Notes under the pieces: model-generated
Database searches by the model: none
What the model was told of the DNA's origin: nothing
Seen by the model: the letters and a program-made list of their open reading frames with translations, nothing else
Origin: an uncultured Verrucomicrobiota bacterium
GTDB taxonomy: Bacteria; Verrucomicrobiota; Verrucomicrobiia; Limisphaerales; AAA164-E04
Assembly: GCA_913061285.1 (NCBI GenBank)
Contig: CAJXVR010000022.1
Coordinates: 1 to 40,940 of the forward strand
Direction: 5' to 3'
DNA: 40,940 nt
In this document: piece after piece, positions 17,271 to 24,482 of the stretch
Position numbering within the stretch: the stretch's first letter is position 1
How the letters are laid out: each line of letters starts with the position of its first letter
Position numbers and translations under genes: made by a program

Positions 17271-19022
17271 TTAGGAGGTGCGATTGAAAACTCGGCGTGA
17301 TTGGTTTCGAAAGAGTCCTGTTGTGGCGTAGTCCCATGCAATGATCCAGGGCTTTGTAGCGCTGTGATTCGACCTGATGAAACGAGAACGTAATTGTGCT
17401 GAGCGGGTGGATGGTGCCTGCGTGAGTGCCTGTTCGATTTCCTCATCGGTGACGAGTCGGGTGACGAGGTTTGCGTTCGCGAAGTGCTCAAAATAGCCCG
17501 AACCAAGTTCGTGATAGCCGAGATCGATTCGTTTCTTGATCGTGAAGGACTGTCCCGCGCCGGATCCTTCGAGGAGGCTCTTTTTCGTGATCCAATCGAC
17601 TTGTCCGATGAGTTGTTCAGGATCCCATTCCAGGGTGTCGATTACTTGCTTCCATCGATCGATGAGGGGCTGGAAGTGGGCTCTGGAAACGGGATCGAGC
17701 GCCACAAAGATCTGCGCTTGTTTTTGGTACCAGCGTTGAATTGTGATCGCCGTTGCGAGCCTTCCACCGCGGGTTTTGACTTGAGCTTTCAAGCTCGGGT
17801 CTTGGTTGATTGCTGTGGCCGCTGCAATCGTTGAACGGGGGTAGGGAGCCTTCTTGAGATGCCCGGACTCTGCCATTTCAATGACGAGTTGAGTGGTGCC
17901 AATTTTTAGGTATTCCGAGACATCACAACGGTTAGCATCGGAGCAGCCTATTTGGATGCGCTGCTTTCGATTGAGGAGAAACAGCCAATTATGCCGCCGC
18001 ATCACGAAACAATCTAGGGCTGCTAGATGGACTCCTTTGAGGAGGTTTCCAGAATCGAAAATCGAACGAGATGCCATTGTGGCCCAATTTCTCTTGATTG
18101 ATGAAAGCGCTGATCCCTTCTCACTGAGAACGAAATTGCCCTCACTAATCAGTGATCCAGCCCCCGAGATGATACTTCTCGTGATCAGAAATCCGGTGAT
18201 CCCTCTGCGAACCTTGCGAAAGGTGATCTGGCTGACTAGCCAAGCGATCGGTGAAAGGAGGATGAAGAGAATCGGAAAAAGCGTTGCGTTCGCGAGTTTC
18301 GATGCTTGTTCCTCATCAATGGACGTGACGTTTGCGATGGCACGTTCGTTAAGCCCGGAGAGTGTTTGACTGATATGCGAGAGTGGCTTTACTGGAAGCA
18401 TGCGGGCGAGGAGTGAGAAAATGAAACTGACACCTCCAGAAAACAACCCGATTAAGCCAATCGAAAAGAGGATGCAAAGAGCGACGGCGATGATGGCGAT
18501 CGTTGCTAAGAAGGTGACTGGAACGGCGAGGCAAATGACGGCACGATAGAGCAAGAGCCAGAATGGACTGCCAATTTCAGCCTCGTAATTTTCTTGAGAT
18601 CCATAGATGTGCCCTTCGGCATCTCGGCAGTTCTTCAACAGCCCGCATCCTTGAAACGCTTGATCGGCTTGAACCTGATGACTCGCAAGCGCCTTTTTCA
18701 GCCAGGCTTCCTGGGCGCGTTGTTGGCAGAGTAACTCGTGGGGGGTCGAGCATTCTGCCGTGGCCCCCTCGATCAGGCCGTCTTTTTCTGCGGTAGGAAG
18801 GGCTTCGTACGCAAAGGCACTGCCGTTCTCGGCGAAGAATTGTGATTGGTAGTAGTCGCGATAGCCCGGAAGGCAACGACAGTTGTCGCTTATGAATCCG
18901 CGAATGAGGAGGAAAAGGGAGTGATTACTCGGTTTCTTGGTGGAGGAAGCGTGATAATTCGACGCACCTGGCCGGCGCACGGCATACTCGGTTTCTTGAC
19001 CGATGCGCCGTTGCTGGCTCAT
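17271..19022 (-). CDS. PafA/Dop-family Pup ligase or depupylase with a membrane-spanning insertion
   Basis: 583 residues. Conserved PafA/Dop blocks occur in order. They are RIGQETEYAV (6-15), ENGSAFAYE (65-73), ATAECSTPHELL (87-98), LLKNCRDAEGHIYGSQENY (128-146), FLITRSIISGAG (278-289), SDANRCDVSEYLKIGTTQLV (361-380), VDWITKKSLLE (475-485), DLGYHELGSGYF (500-511), LVTDEEIEQAL (523-533) and STRSAQLRSRFI (538-549). These belong to the glutamine-synthetase-like carboxylate-amine ligase fold that links or removes the prokaryotic ubiquitin-like protein Pup. Residues 150-277 are an insertion with about three membrane helices. The position of the catalytic Asp in PafA (LYLD) is Glu73 here, and the INTRDEPHA block is not recognisable. 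The N-terminal spacing is short, closer to PafA than to Dop with its loop. It starts 9 bases after the Pup-like stop. Ligase is favoured, but depupylase cannot be excluded. Confidence 0.88.
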   Translation of the reverse strand: MSQQRRIGQETEYAVRRPGASNYHASSTKKPSNHSLFLLIRGFISDNCRCLPGYRDYYQSQFFAENGSAFAYEALPTAEKDGLIEGATAECSTPHELLCQQRAQEAWLKKALASHQVQADQAFQGCGLLKNCRDAEGHIYGSQENYEAEIGSPFWLLLYRAVICLAVPVTFLATIAIIAVALCILFSIGLIGLFSGGVSFIFSLLARMLPVKPLSHISQTLSGLNERAIANVTSIDEEQASKLANATLFPILFILLSPIAWLVSQITFRKVRRGITGFLITRSIISGAGSLISEGNFVLSEKGSALSSIKRNWATMASRSIFDSGNLLKGVHLAALDCFVMRRHNWLFLLNRKQRIQIGCSDANRCDVSEYLKIGTTQLVIEMAESGHLKKAPYPRSTIAAATAINQDPSLKAQVKTRGGRLATAITIQRWYQKQAQIFVALDPVSRAHFQPLIDRWKQVIDTLEWDPEQLIGQVDWITKKSLLEGSGAGQSFTIKKRIDLGYHELGSGYFEHFANANLVTRLVTDEEIEQALTQAPSTRSAQLRSRFIRSNHSATKPWIIAWDYATTGLFRNQSRRVFNRTS

Positions 19023-19031
19023 TGAGACCGG

Positions 19032-19199
19032 CTATTCGCCACCCTTGGAAACGATCGTTTCCTTCAAATACGCCTCCGCTCCGTGGGATGCGTCTTCACG
19101 GACCTGTTTGAATAGGGTGCCAAGTGAATCCACGGACGGATCGGTGATTTCGACTGGGATGTTCGTTTCGAGTTCTCTGTTTTGTTCTAGCGTCTTCAT
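19032..19199 (-). CDS. pup: Pup/UBact-like small protein modifier ending in Gly-Gly-Glu
   Basis: A 55-residue frame from ATG 19199 to TAG at 19034-19032. The protein is polar and acidic with no hydrophobic core: MKTLEQNRELETNIPVEITD at the start and AEAYLKETIVSKGGE at the end. Pup of actinobacteria is a 60-70 residue, largely disordered modifier that ends in a helix plus GGQ or GGE (mycobacterial form AEDFVRAYVQKGGQ). The C-terminus here aligns residue for residue in character. Ending in GGE means no deamidation would be needed before ligation to substrate lysines. Gram-negative homologues have been called UBact. The gene lies 9 bases upstream of a PafA/Dop-family gene on the same strand, which is the decisive context. 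The Shine-Dalgarno is weak. Lys2, Lys31, Lys46 and Lys52 could accept chains. Confidence 0.88.
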   Translation of the reverse strand: MKTLEQNRELETNIPVEITDPSVDSLGTLFKQVREDASHGAEAYLKETIVSKGGE

Positions 19200-19229
19200 T
19201 CTTGCTATGACTTTCTGTGTATTACGATT

Positions 19230-19265
19230 CCTAGGCTGGACCTAGTCCGGATACGTCTCCTAGTC
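19230..19265. promoter_or_regulatory. Three CCTAG repeats upstream of the pup-like gene
   Basis: CCTAG occurs at 19230, 19241 and 19259. The last two are part of a direct repeat CCTAGTC, 18 bases start to start. The first two form an inverted pair, CTAGG-CTGGA-CCTAG (19231-19245), able to make a 5-bp hairpin. They lie 31-66 bases before the pup ATG, where an operator would be expected. CTAG is an under-represented tetranucleotide in many bacterial genomes, so three copies in 36 bases stand out. No clean -35/-10 pair was found. That this is a regulatory site is inference. Confidence 0.35.
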
Positions 19266-19426
19266 AAATAAGAAACTACTGAGAAGACAGGGCAACTGCA
19301 AGATCGAATCTGGAGTCCATGGGGCTGGCTATGAGGCATTTATTTAGGGCCTCGGGCATGTTTCTAAGCGCCTTTTTGCCTTGGAAACTTGTGTGGATCG
19401 CAGGGGCTTGGTAGGGCTAGTATCCG

Positions 19427-19549
19427 ATGAATGAAGATAACGAGTTAGCTCTCATTAAGGAGCTTAGAGGCGTTCGGATTTGCCTTGTGGTGCTAGTGGT
19501 TGTGGCGGTGCTGACCTTCTTGGTTGAATTGCTGAATATTCGACTTTAG
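19427..19549 (+). CDS. Possible small single-pass membrane protein (40 residues)
   Basis: The frame ATG 19427 to TAG 19549 encodes a charged start (MNEDNELALIKELRGVRI) followed by one strongly hydrophobic helix (CLVVLVVVAVLTFLVELL) and a short tail NIRL. TAGGG lies about 10 bases upstream as a possible ribosome site. It lies between the divergent pup-like operon and cobA-hemD. A 31-residue hydrophobic frame at 19319-19414 ends just before it, but has even less support. The rest of the spacer 19200-19706 holds the CCTAG repeats and, at 19550-19706, nothing I can assign. I recognise no family; composition and position are the only evidence. Confidence 0.4.
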   Translation: MNEDNELALIKELRGVRICLVVLVVVAVLTFLVELLNIRL

Positions 19550-19706
19550 CGGGCTTCTGGAGGATTGGGGGCGAGGTTTTTGCCGGGATAAACCATACAT
19601 TCGTTGACGTGATTATTGACGCCATTGCCACTGCCAGGAATGAGAATGTTGGATTCGATGGTACTTCCGATTGATTCCCTCTTGATTGGTCTCTAGAGTC
19701 CGGCTG

Positions 19707-21239
19707 ATGGCCGACGATACTGGTTTTGTCTATTTGGTAGGAGCGGGTCCCGGTGACTCGGGGTTGTTAACGATGCGCGGTGGCGAGCTTCTCGCTCGAG
19801 CGGATGTCGTCGTTTATGATGCCCTTGTTAACCCAGATCTACTGCGACTAGCCCCTCGAGAAGCGGAATTCCTCTATGGAGGGAAGCGAGCGAAGGCGCA
19901 TGCGATTCCTCAATCCGATCTCAATCAGTTGTTGGTTGATAAGGCCAAGGAAGGGAAAACCGTCGTTCGTTTGAAGGGAGGCGATCCGTACGTATTTGGG
20001 CGAGGAGGAGAGGAGGCTGAAGAACTTCGTGAGGCTGGAATCCCCTTTGAGGTGATTCCTGGTGTCACTTCTATTATTGCTGCCACCAACTATGCGGGAA
20101 TCCCGATTACTCACCGTGATGTTTGCTCCGGATTTACGGTTGTCACAGGGCATGAAGACCCGAACAAGGAGAGCTCAAGTATTGATTGGGAGGCCTTGGC
20201 TAAGATTTCTGGGACGAAAGTCATTCTGATGGGGGTCGAGCGAATCGGTCGCATCATGGAGAATCTGATGAAATACGGCGTTGAGGGAACCACTCCGGTT
20301 GGCATGGTGCGCTGGGGGACAACGGGACGACAGGAAACCTTGGTCGGGACCGTGGCTGATATTGCTGCGAAGGTTGCGGATCAGGGGTTCAAGGCACCGG
20401 CGGTCACGGTCGTTGGCGATGTCGTTGACTTGCGTGATCGGCTGAATTGGTTCGAGGAGCGGGCTCTCTTCGGAAAACGGATTGTCGTCACGCGGACCCG
20501 AGCACAAGCCAGCCAACTGAGCCATCGTTTGATCGAGAACGGTGCTGATGTGTTGGAAATTCCAACCATCAAGATCGGTCCTCCTAAGAGACGAGACGTG
20601 CTTGTTGAAGCGATGGCAGCTCTTGGTGAGTATGACTGGATTGTCTTCACCAGTCCTAATGGTGTGACGGCGTTCTTCGACTATTTCTTCCGTGCCTTCG
20701 TTGACGTGAGGAATTTAGGGAACCTTCGGATTGCTGCGGTTGGGCCAGCGACGGCGGCGAAACTGGCCGATCTCCATCTGAAGGTGGATGTCATGCCTCA
20801 GAAATATCTAGCGAGTGAGGTTGCTTCGGCGATTCATGCTTACGAAAATGTTGATAATTTAAAGATGCTTCTCGCTCGCGCGGAACAGGCGAACCCTGAG
20901 CTGCCGAAGGAATTGCTGGAACTTGGTGCGATTGTCGATGATGTGCCTGTATACGAAACCATTATCGAGGATCAGGATGCCAACGGAGCAGCCGCGCGCT
21001 TTAAAGAAGAAGGTGCTGATTGGATCACGTTTACGAGCAGTTCAACGGTGGAACATTTTCACGCCAGATTTGACCTTCCAGCGCTCGCGAAGACGTTTCC
21101 TGAAATGAAATTTGCCTCCATCGGACCAGAAACAAGCAAGGGCCTGAAATCTCTGGGGATGGAACCAACCATTGAGGCGGCTGAACACACGATTGATGGA
21201 TTGGTCGATGCTCTCGTTGCCGCGGGTGCGTCCGAGTGA
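19707..21239 (+). CDS. cobA-hemD: Fused uroporphyrinogen-III C-methyltransferase / uroporphyrinogen-III synthase
   Basis: 510 residues from ATG 19707; an in-frame TTG at 19686 is less likely because conserved sequence begins at GFVYLVGAGPGD. Residues 1-250 are CobA/SUMT: GAGPGDSGLLTMRG, VVYDALVNPDLL, VRLKGGDPYVFGRGGEEAEE, PGVTSIIAATNYAGIPITHR and GTVADIAAKV. It moves two methyl groups from SAM to uroporphyrinogen III to give precorrin-2 for sirohaem or cobalamin. Residues 255-505 are HemD, which cyclises hydroxymethylbilane: GKRIVVTRTRAQASQL, WIVFTSPNGVTAFF, AAVGPATAAKLADL, WITFTSSSTVEHF and FASIGPETSKGLKSLG. CobA-HemD fusion is known in several phyla. It is cytoplasmic and monocistronic here, ending 25 bases from the convergent gene. 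Confidence 0.95.
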   Translation: MADDTGFVYLVGAGPGDSGLLTMRGGELLARADVVVYDALVNPDLLRLAPREAEFLYGGKRAKAHAIPQSDLNQLLVDKAKEGKTVVRLKGGDPYVFGRGGEEAEELREAGIPFEVIPGVTSIIAATNYAGIPITHRDVCSGFTVVTGHEDPNKESSSIDWEALAKISGTKVILMGVERIGRIMENLMKYGVEGTTPVGMVRWGTTGRQETLVGTVADIAAKVADQGFKAPAVTVVGDVVDLRDRLNWFEERALFGKRIVVTRTRAQASQLSHRLIENGADVLEIPTIKIGPPKRRDVLVEAMAALGEYDWIVFTSPNGVTAFFDYFFRAFVDVRNLGNLRIAAVGPATAAKLADLHLKVDVMPQKYLASEVASAIHAYENVDNLKMLLARAEQANPELPKELLELGAIVDDVPVYETIIEDQDANGAAARFKEEGADWITFTSSSTVEHFHARFDLPALAKTFPEMKFASIGPETSKGLKSLGMEPTIEAAEHTIDGLVDALVAAGASE

Positions 21240-21264
21240 TTTTGACGATGCTCGAGGGCTCGAT

Positions 21265-21828
21265 TTAGCGAAGGATTTCGCTGACGAGTTCTCGGAATTC
21301 GATTGCTTGAATCTGTTGGAGTGTCGCATAGGACTCGGCCTTTCGGTCGCCTCTTAAAGCCCGACTGCAGGCATCCACAAAGGCAAATGGGTCCCAATCT
21401 CCTGAATTCACTAAGTTGGAGCTGAGGTTCTCGATGCCGTTGTCCTGGGCATAGGAGTCGACAGCTGCTGCGATACTTGGAAATGCAGTGTGGTCTCCCA
21501 CAAGTCGGAACCAATACTTGGCGTTGCTACTATCGGGTTCCCGCCGGTGCATGATGCCGTGGAGAAAACTGCCGTCGGAGCTCTTGATGTCCTGCGAAAT
21601 CGTGTGTGAGCCTTCAAGGTCATCGTGCCAGAGTAGGGCGGCCGACTTGAGGAGTTGGGTTTGCATCGGGCCGAGCTGATGGCTTGAGCAAAAATCGCTG
21701 ACGGACTTCTCAATCTTCTGGGCATTCGTTGCTTCGGGGCGAACCTCAGGACCGAGATGAGGTAGTGAATCGGTATGGATTAACTGAAGAAATGAATCGA
21801 GAATAGGGGATAGTGTTTGCATAGTCAT
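21265..21828 (-). CDS. Conserved hypothetical protein with HDxLxxSHxIxQ and HRREPD motifs
   Basis: About 187 residues from ATG 21828. The open frame runs back to 21903, but that would overlap the parvulin gene by 59 bases and add a basic leader unlike the rest; an ATG at 21822 is also possible. Conserved-looking stretches are LLWHDDLEGSHTISQDI, DGSFLHGIMHRREPDSSNAK and YWFRLVGDHTAFPSI. I recall this pattern of His, Asp and Arg in uncharacterised bacterial proteins often annotated only as hypothetical. There is no signal peptide, and the protein is probably a soluble helical one. It sits just downstream of the parvulin gene and is probably co-transcribed. A catalytic role for the HD and HRRE residues is possible, but unsupported. 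Confidence 0.75.
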   Translation of the reverse strand: MTMQTLSPILDSFLQLIHTDSLPHLGPEVRPEATNAQKIEKSVSDFCSSHQLGPMQTQLLKSAALLWHDDLEGSHTISQDIKSSDGSFLHGIMHRREPDSSNAKYWFRLVGDHTAFPSIAAAVDSYAQDNGIENLSSNLVNSGDWDPFAFVDACSRALRGDRKAESYATLQQIQAIEFRELVSEILR

Positions 21829-21844
21829 TTCGTATCGTCGCTGC

Positions 21845-22741
21845 TTATTCGGGAGAGTTTTCGGGGGTTTCTTCATCCTCAGATGTTTCTTCAACCTCAG
21901 CACTCTTTCTCAAGTTCTCGATAAACGCCTTGAGATCATGATTCTGATGTTCCATCCGATAGTCTTCGAGAACCTTATCCTTCACCGATTCGAATGGCTC
22001 TGCATGGGCGGGTTCTCTATCAGTGACTTTGGCAATATGGAATCCGTGGTAGGACGAGAAGACGGGGCTTATTTCTCCGACGCTCATAGAGAAGGTAACG
22101 AACTCGAACTCATCCATCAGCTCGCCTCGCTTGAACCATCCGAGATCGATCTCATCCTCGGGCTTGTCCGAAAACTCTTTGGCGACTTCGCTGAAATCTG
22201 CCCCAGCCATCAATGCTTCTCGGCGCTGGCAGCATTCTTTGAACAGGGCTTCTTTGTCTTCTGTTTGTCGAAGGGATTTGTAGATGTGAAGCGCATTGAC
22301 CCGTCCTTCAGTGGTGTAAAGCTCGATATGCTCGCGGTAGAATGCGAGCAAGGCCTCGTCTGAGACTTCCTCATCTCGATGGCAAATCTGTTTCACGAGC
22401 TTGTCCACCTTACCATTGACGGAGATCTGTTGACGGACCATCCCCATGTCATCAGCTGTCACCCCTGCTTGGGCGAAGAATTGTGTCTCTCCTCCGTAGT
22501 CCTTCTTGAGCTGTTCTACGGCTTGATCGATTTCCCCCTCCGTGAGATCGGGCACAGCCTTCTGGGCGTGCTGATTGAGGAGCACTCGTCCGATCACGTT
22601 TTCCTTTGCCTGCGCGAGAAATTCATCATCACGCTCGCAGCAACTGACCTGACTTTTCTGCTCGTGCCAGGATTTGATTTGGGAGAACTCTTGATTGACC
22701 AGTTCCGGATCGACGGGTTCACCATTAACGGTAATTGGCAT
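21845..22741 (-). CDS. Parvulin-type peptidyl-prolyl cis-trans isomerase
   Basis: 298 residues. Residues 1-125 are a helical chaperone-like domain starting MPITVNGEPVDPELVNQEFS, similar in plan to SurA/PrsA/NifM N-domains. Residues about 148-245 are the rotamase domain: NALHIYKSLRQTED, REALMAGADFSEVAKEFSDK, DLGWFKRGELMDEFEFVTFS and GEISPVFSSYHGFHIAKVTD. The C-terminus is acidic (EVEETSEDEETPENSPE). No signal peptide or anchor is visible, so unlike PrsA/SurA it should be cytoplasmic, perhaps like NifM. A CC pair lies at 34-35. It is divergent from the peroxiredoxin gene (170-base spacer) and overlaps none of the reading frame chosen for its downstream partner. Confidence 0.92.
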   Translation of the reverse strand: MPITVNGEPVDPELVNQEFSQIKSWHEQKSQVSCCERDDEFLAQAKENVIGRVLLNQHAQKAVPDLTEGEIDQAVEQLKKDYGGETQFFAQAGVTADDMGMVRQQISVNGKVDKLVKQICHRDEEVSDEALLAFYREHIELYTTEGRVNALHIYKSLRQTEDKEALFKECCQRREALMAGADFSEVAKEFSDKPEDEIDLGWFKRGELMDEFEFVTFSMSVGEISPVFSSYHGFHIAKVTDREPAHAEPFESVKDKVLEDYRMEHQNHDLKAFIENLRKSAEVEETSEDEETPENSPE

Positions 22742-22835
22742 GGCCTTAGCCTAGAGGCACGAAATCTGAGCGTCAATTATTCCGCATCCTCAGAGATCTA
22801 GCGGGCAATGCTAGAGACACGCTTGAATTCGCAAA

Positions 22836-22865
22836 TTGACACGAAAGATCTGCTCTGTCTATAAA
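22836..22865 (+). promoter_or_regulatory. Sigma-70-type promoter of the peroxiredoxin gene
   Basis: A perfect -35 box TTGACA (22836-22841) and a near-perfect -10 box TATAAA (22860-22865) are separated by 18 bases. The predicted transcript starts near 22872, about 40 bases before the peroxiredoxin ATG at 22912. This is the best promoter I can see in the window and implies high constitutive expression. Confidence 0.75.
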
Positions 22866-22911
22866 CCCGGACACGTTCTAAACCAGAATACGTAAAACCT
22901 AAAAAGCAACC

Positions 22912-23391
22912 ATGGCTATCGCAGTTGGTACCCGAGCTCCTGAATTCTCTCTAAAATCAAAACGCGGTGATGACGTTAGTGACGTTTCACTGAGCGCGAA
23001 TGTTGGAAAAAAGAACACCGTTCTCCTTTTCTTTCCCCTAGCGTTTACTGGTGTCTGCACGTCAGAACTCTGCGACGTGACTGCAGGCTTGAAGCAGTAT
23101 GAGGATCTGAACGCAGACGTGATTGGTATCAGTATCGATAGCCCGTTTGCTCAAGAAGCATGGGCTCAAAAGGAGAATATCGGTATTACTCTTGCAAGTG
23201 ACCTGAACAAGAAAACAGCCCAAGATTATGGTGTGTTGCTAGATGACCTCATGGGCTTTGGTGCTGTGAGCGCTCGCGCCGCATTTGTCATCGACAAAGA
23301 AGGGGTAGTCAAATATTCAGAGCAGACAGCCACGCCAAAAGATTTGCCGAATTTCGATGCGATCAAGACGACGCTAGAAGGCCTTCAATAG
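22912..23391 (+). CDS. Peroxiredoxin, AhpC/TSA family (Bcp/AhpE-like)
   Basis: 159 residues of the thioredoxin-fold redoxin family. The active site PLAFTGVCTSELC carries the peroxidatic Cys, with the conserved Pro and Thr before it. A second Cys five residues later is in the position of the resolving Cys of E. coli Bcp. Further family blocks are VIGISIDSPFAQEAWAQ, LASDLNKKTAQDYGV and RAAFVIDKEGVVKYSE, which includes the conserved Arg. It reduces hydrogen peroxide and organic peroxides in the cytoplasm, using thioredoxin or a similar donor. There is no signal peptide. The gene stands alone between a strong promoter and a strong terminator, so it is a single transcription unit. Confidence 0.95.
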   Translation: MAIAVGTRAPEFSLKSKRGDDVSDVSLSANVGKKNTVLLFFPLAFTGVCTSELCDVTAGLKQYEDLNADVIGISIDSPFAQEAWAQKENIGITLASDLNKKTAQDYGVLLDDLMGFGAVSARAAFVIDKEGVVKYSEQTATPKDLPNFDAIKTTLEGLQ

Positions 23392-23415
23392 GGTTTGAGT
23401 AGTCAGTAATTTTCG

Positions 23416-23448
23416 AAGGGGCCTGAGTCATCAGGTCCCTTTTTGTTT
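23416..23448 (+). terminator. Rho-independent terminator after the peroxiredoxin gene
   Basis: AGGGGCCTGA (23417-23426), loop GTCA and TCAGGTCCCT (23431-23440) form a 10-bp stem with one G-T wobble, extended by an A-T pair and followed by TTTTTG. It starts 25 bases after the peroxiredoxin stop. The remaining spacer 23449-23568 shows nothing else I can assign. Confidence 0.85.
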
Positions 23449-23568
23449 GCCCTGCTATCTTTCGAATGCTGGGCGCTTTTTCTGCCGCGTGGGAACGATA
23501 AGTGAACAGTTCTGGCCTCAGTATCGGAGTAGACAGGGATTCTTATGCCTGTGGGGATCTGCTCTGGC

Positions 23569-24342
23569 TCAGATCCAACCTTTGAATCGGTAGTAGGCGA
23601 TTCCTAGATACTCGTGGAGTGCATCACTGGTTGCTGCAAGGGCTTTCCAGTTCGGGATGATTTGCCAGAGTTTCTTTTGCCAAGGAAGTGGTGAAGGATT
23701 TTCGGTATAGTAAAAATCGGTCGGTGCTGCGGTGATCGTGATATCGAGGTGTGAAAAGACACCCATCGCACGTGGCATGTGCATTGCCGAGGTGACCAGT
23801 AAGATCGACTGAATCCCGTGAGACTTGAATATTTGATCGCAGTAGACCGTGTGCTCGTAAGTATTGAGCGCCTGGTTTTCGATTTCGATGACTCCCTCAG
23901 GAATGCCGACCATTTGAAGGAGGGTGGCCATATCTTCGGAGACGCGGGTTGATTGATTTTTTCCGATGGGCCGTCCGGCACCTGTCACGATAATTCTAGG
24001 AGCCATACCCTGCTTATAGAGCCAGCCACCGTAGAGTAGACGATCTCCATTTGCTCCGATTTCGACCGTCTTTCGGGGGTATTCTTTGGGATGGAATTTG
24101 CCGCTGAGAACGACGATCGCATCGGCTGTCGGGAGTTCCTCAGGCGGAAGGTGTTGCCACTCCAGCGATTGGACCAGTTTCCCCGCTACCCAAAGATTGC
24201 CGGCTAGCAGCAAGATCATCACGGCGACAATCAGCGCAGCCAGAGAGAATTTGGGCTGCCGGTAGAGGGCAAGACTCGTGAGGAGCGAAAGGGCAATCAA
24301 TCCAGTTGGAGCGATCAGGAGTTTTAGAATTAGATAGAACAT
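23569..24342 (-). CDS. DUF218/YdcF-family membrane protein (ElyC/SanA-like)
   Basis: 257 residues. Two N-terminal helices (FYLILKLLIAPTGLIALSLL and LAALIVAVMILLLAGNLW) are followed by a DUF218 domain: ADAIVVLSGK, RLLYGGWLYKQGMAPRIIVT, ENQALNTYEHTVYC with the conserved Asn-Thr-x-Glu-stretch, and ILLVTSAMHMPRAMGVFSHL. E. coli ElyC and SanA of this fold affect envelope integrity and lipid-carrier or peptidoglycan metabolism; biochemical activity is not established. The domain is probably periplasmic. The ATG at 24342 is at a natural start. The gene is divergent from the amidase, with a 140-base spacer. Confidence 0.92.
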   Translation of the reverse strand: MFYLILKLLIAPTGLIALSLLTSLALYRQPKFSLAALIVAVMILLLAGNLWVAGKLVQSLEWQHLPPEELPTADAIVVLSGKFHPKEYPRKTVEIGANGDRLLYGGWLYKQGMAPRIIVTGAGRPIGKNQSTRVSEDMATLLQMVGIPEGVIEIENQALNTYEHTVYCDQIFKSHGIQSILLVTSAMHMPRAMGVFSHLDITITAAPTDFYYTENPSPLPWQKKLWQIIPNWKALAATSDALHEYLGIAYYRFKGWI

Positions 24343-24448
24343 AGTGAAGGATCGGGATTATGGGCTGATCCCGGCAGTTTTGTAAAATGGCGAACACGTT
24401 CCGTGGTCCTATTCTTTGATGTGACAATGATCGTGTCATCCAACAACG

Positions 24449-24476
24449 TTGACGCGGGGATACTCGGGCCTAGGAT
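24449..24476 (+). promoter_or_regulatory. Candidate promoter of the amidase gene
   Basis: TTGACG (24449-24454) and TAGGAT (24471-24476) are separated by 16 bases. A start about 7 bases after the -10 box would fall at the amidase ATG (24483), giving a leaderless transcript. Just upstream, TGACA (24422-24426) and TGTCA (24434-24438) form a short inverted repeat that could be an operator. The -10 match is mediocre. Confidence 0.35.
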
Positions 24477-24482
24477 TGCCGA

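Noticed and set aside
19319..19414. 31-residue hydrophobic plus-strand frame before the 40-residue one
   Set aside because: No ribosome site, very short, and no second line of evidence; mentioned only within the spacer description.
19546..19670. Minus-strand frame that reads protein-like (NILIPGSGNGVNNHVNECMV and on to a TAA)
   Set aside because: There is an in-frame stop upstream and no ATG, GTG or TTG except a Met 17 codons from the end. It is too short to call and may be a decayed gene end or chance.
22201..22250. Possible parvulin gene as a PrsA-type exported chaperone
   Set aside because: The protein has no signal peptide or lipobox at its start, so export is not supported.
14655..22741. 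Search for proteasome subunits or an ARC/Mpa ring ATPase near the pup-like pair
   Set aside because: None found. The only ATPase nearby is PilT-like, and the parvulin and hypothetical proteins have no NTN-hydrolase features.
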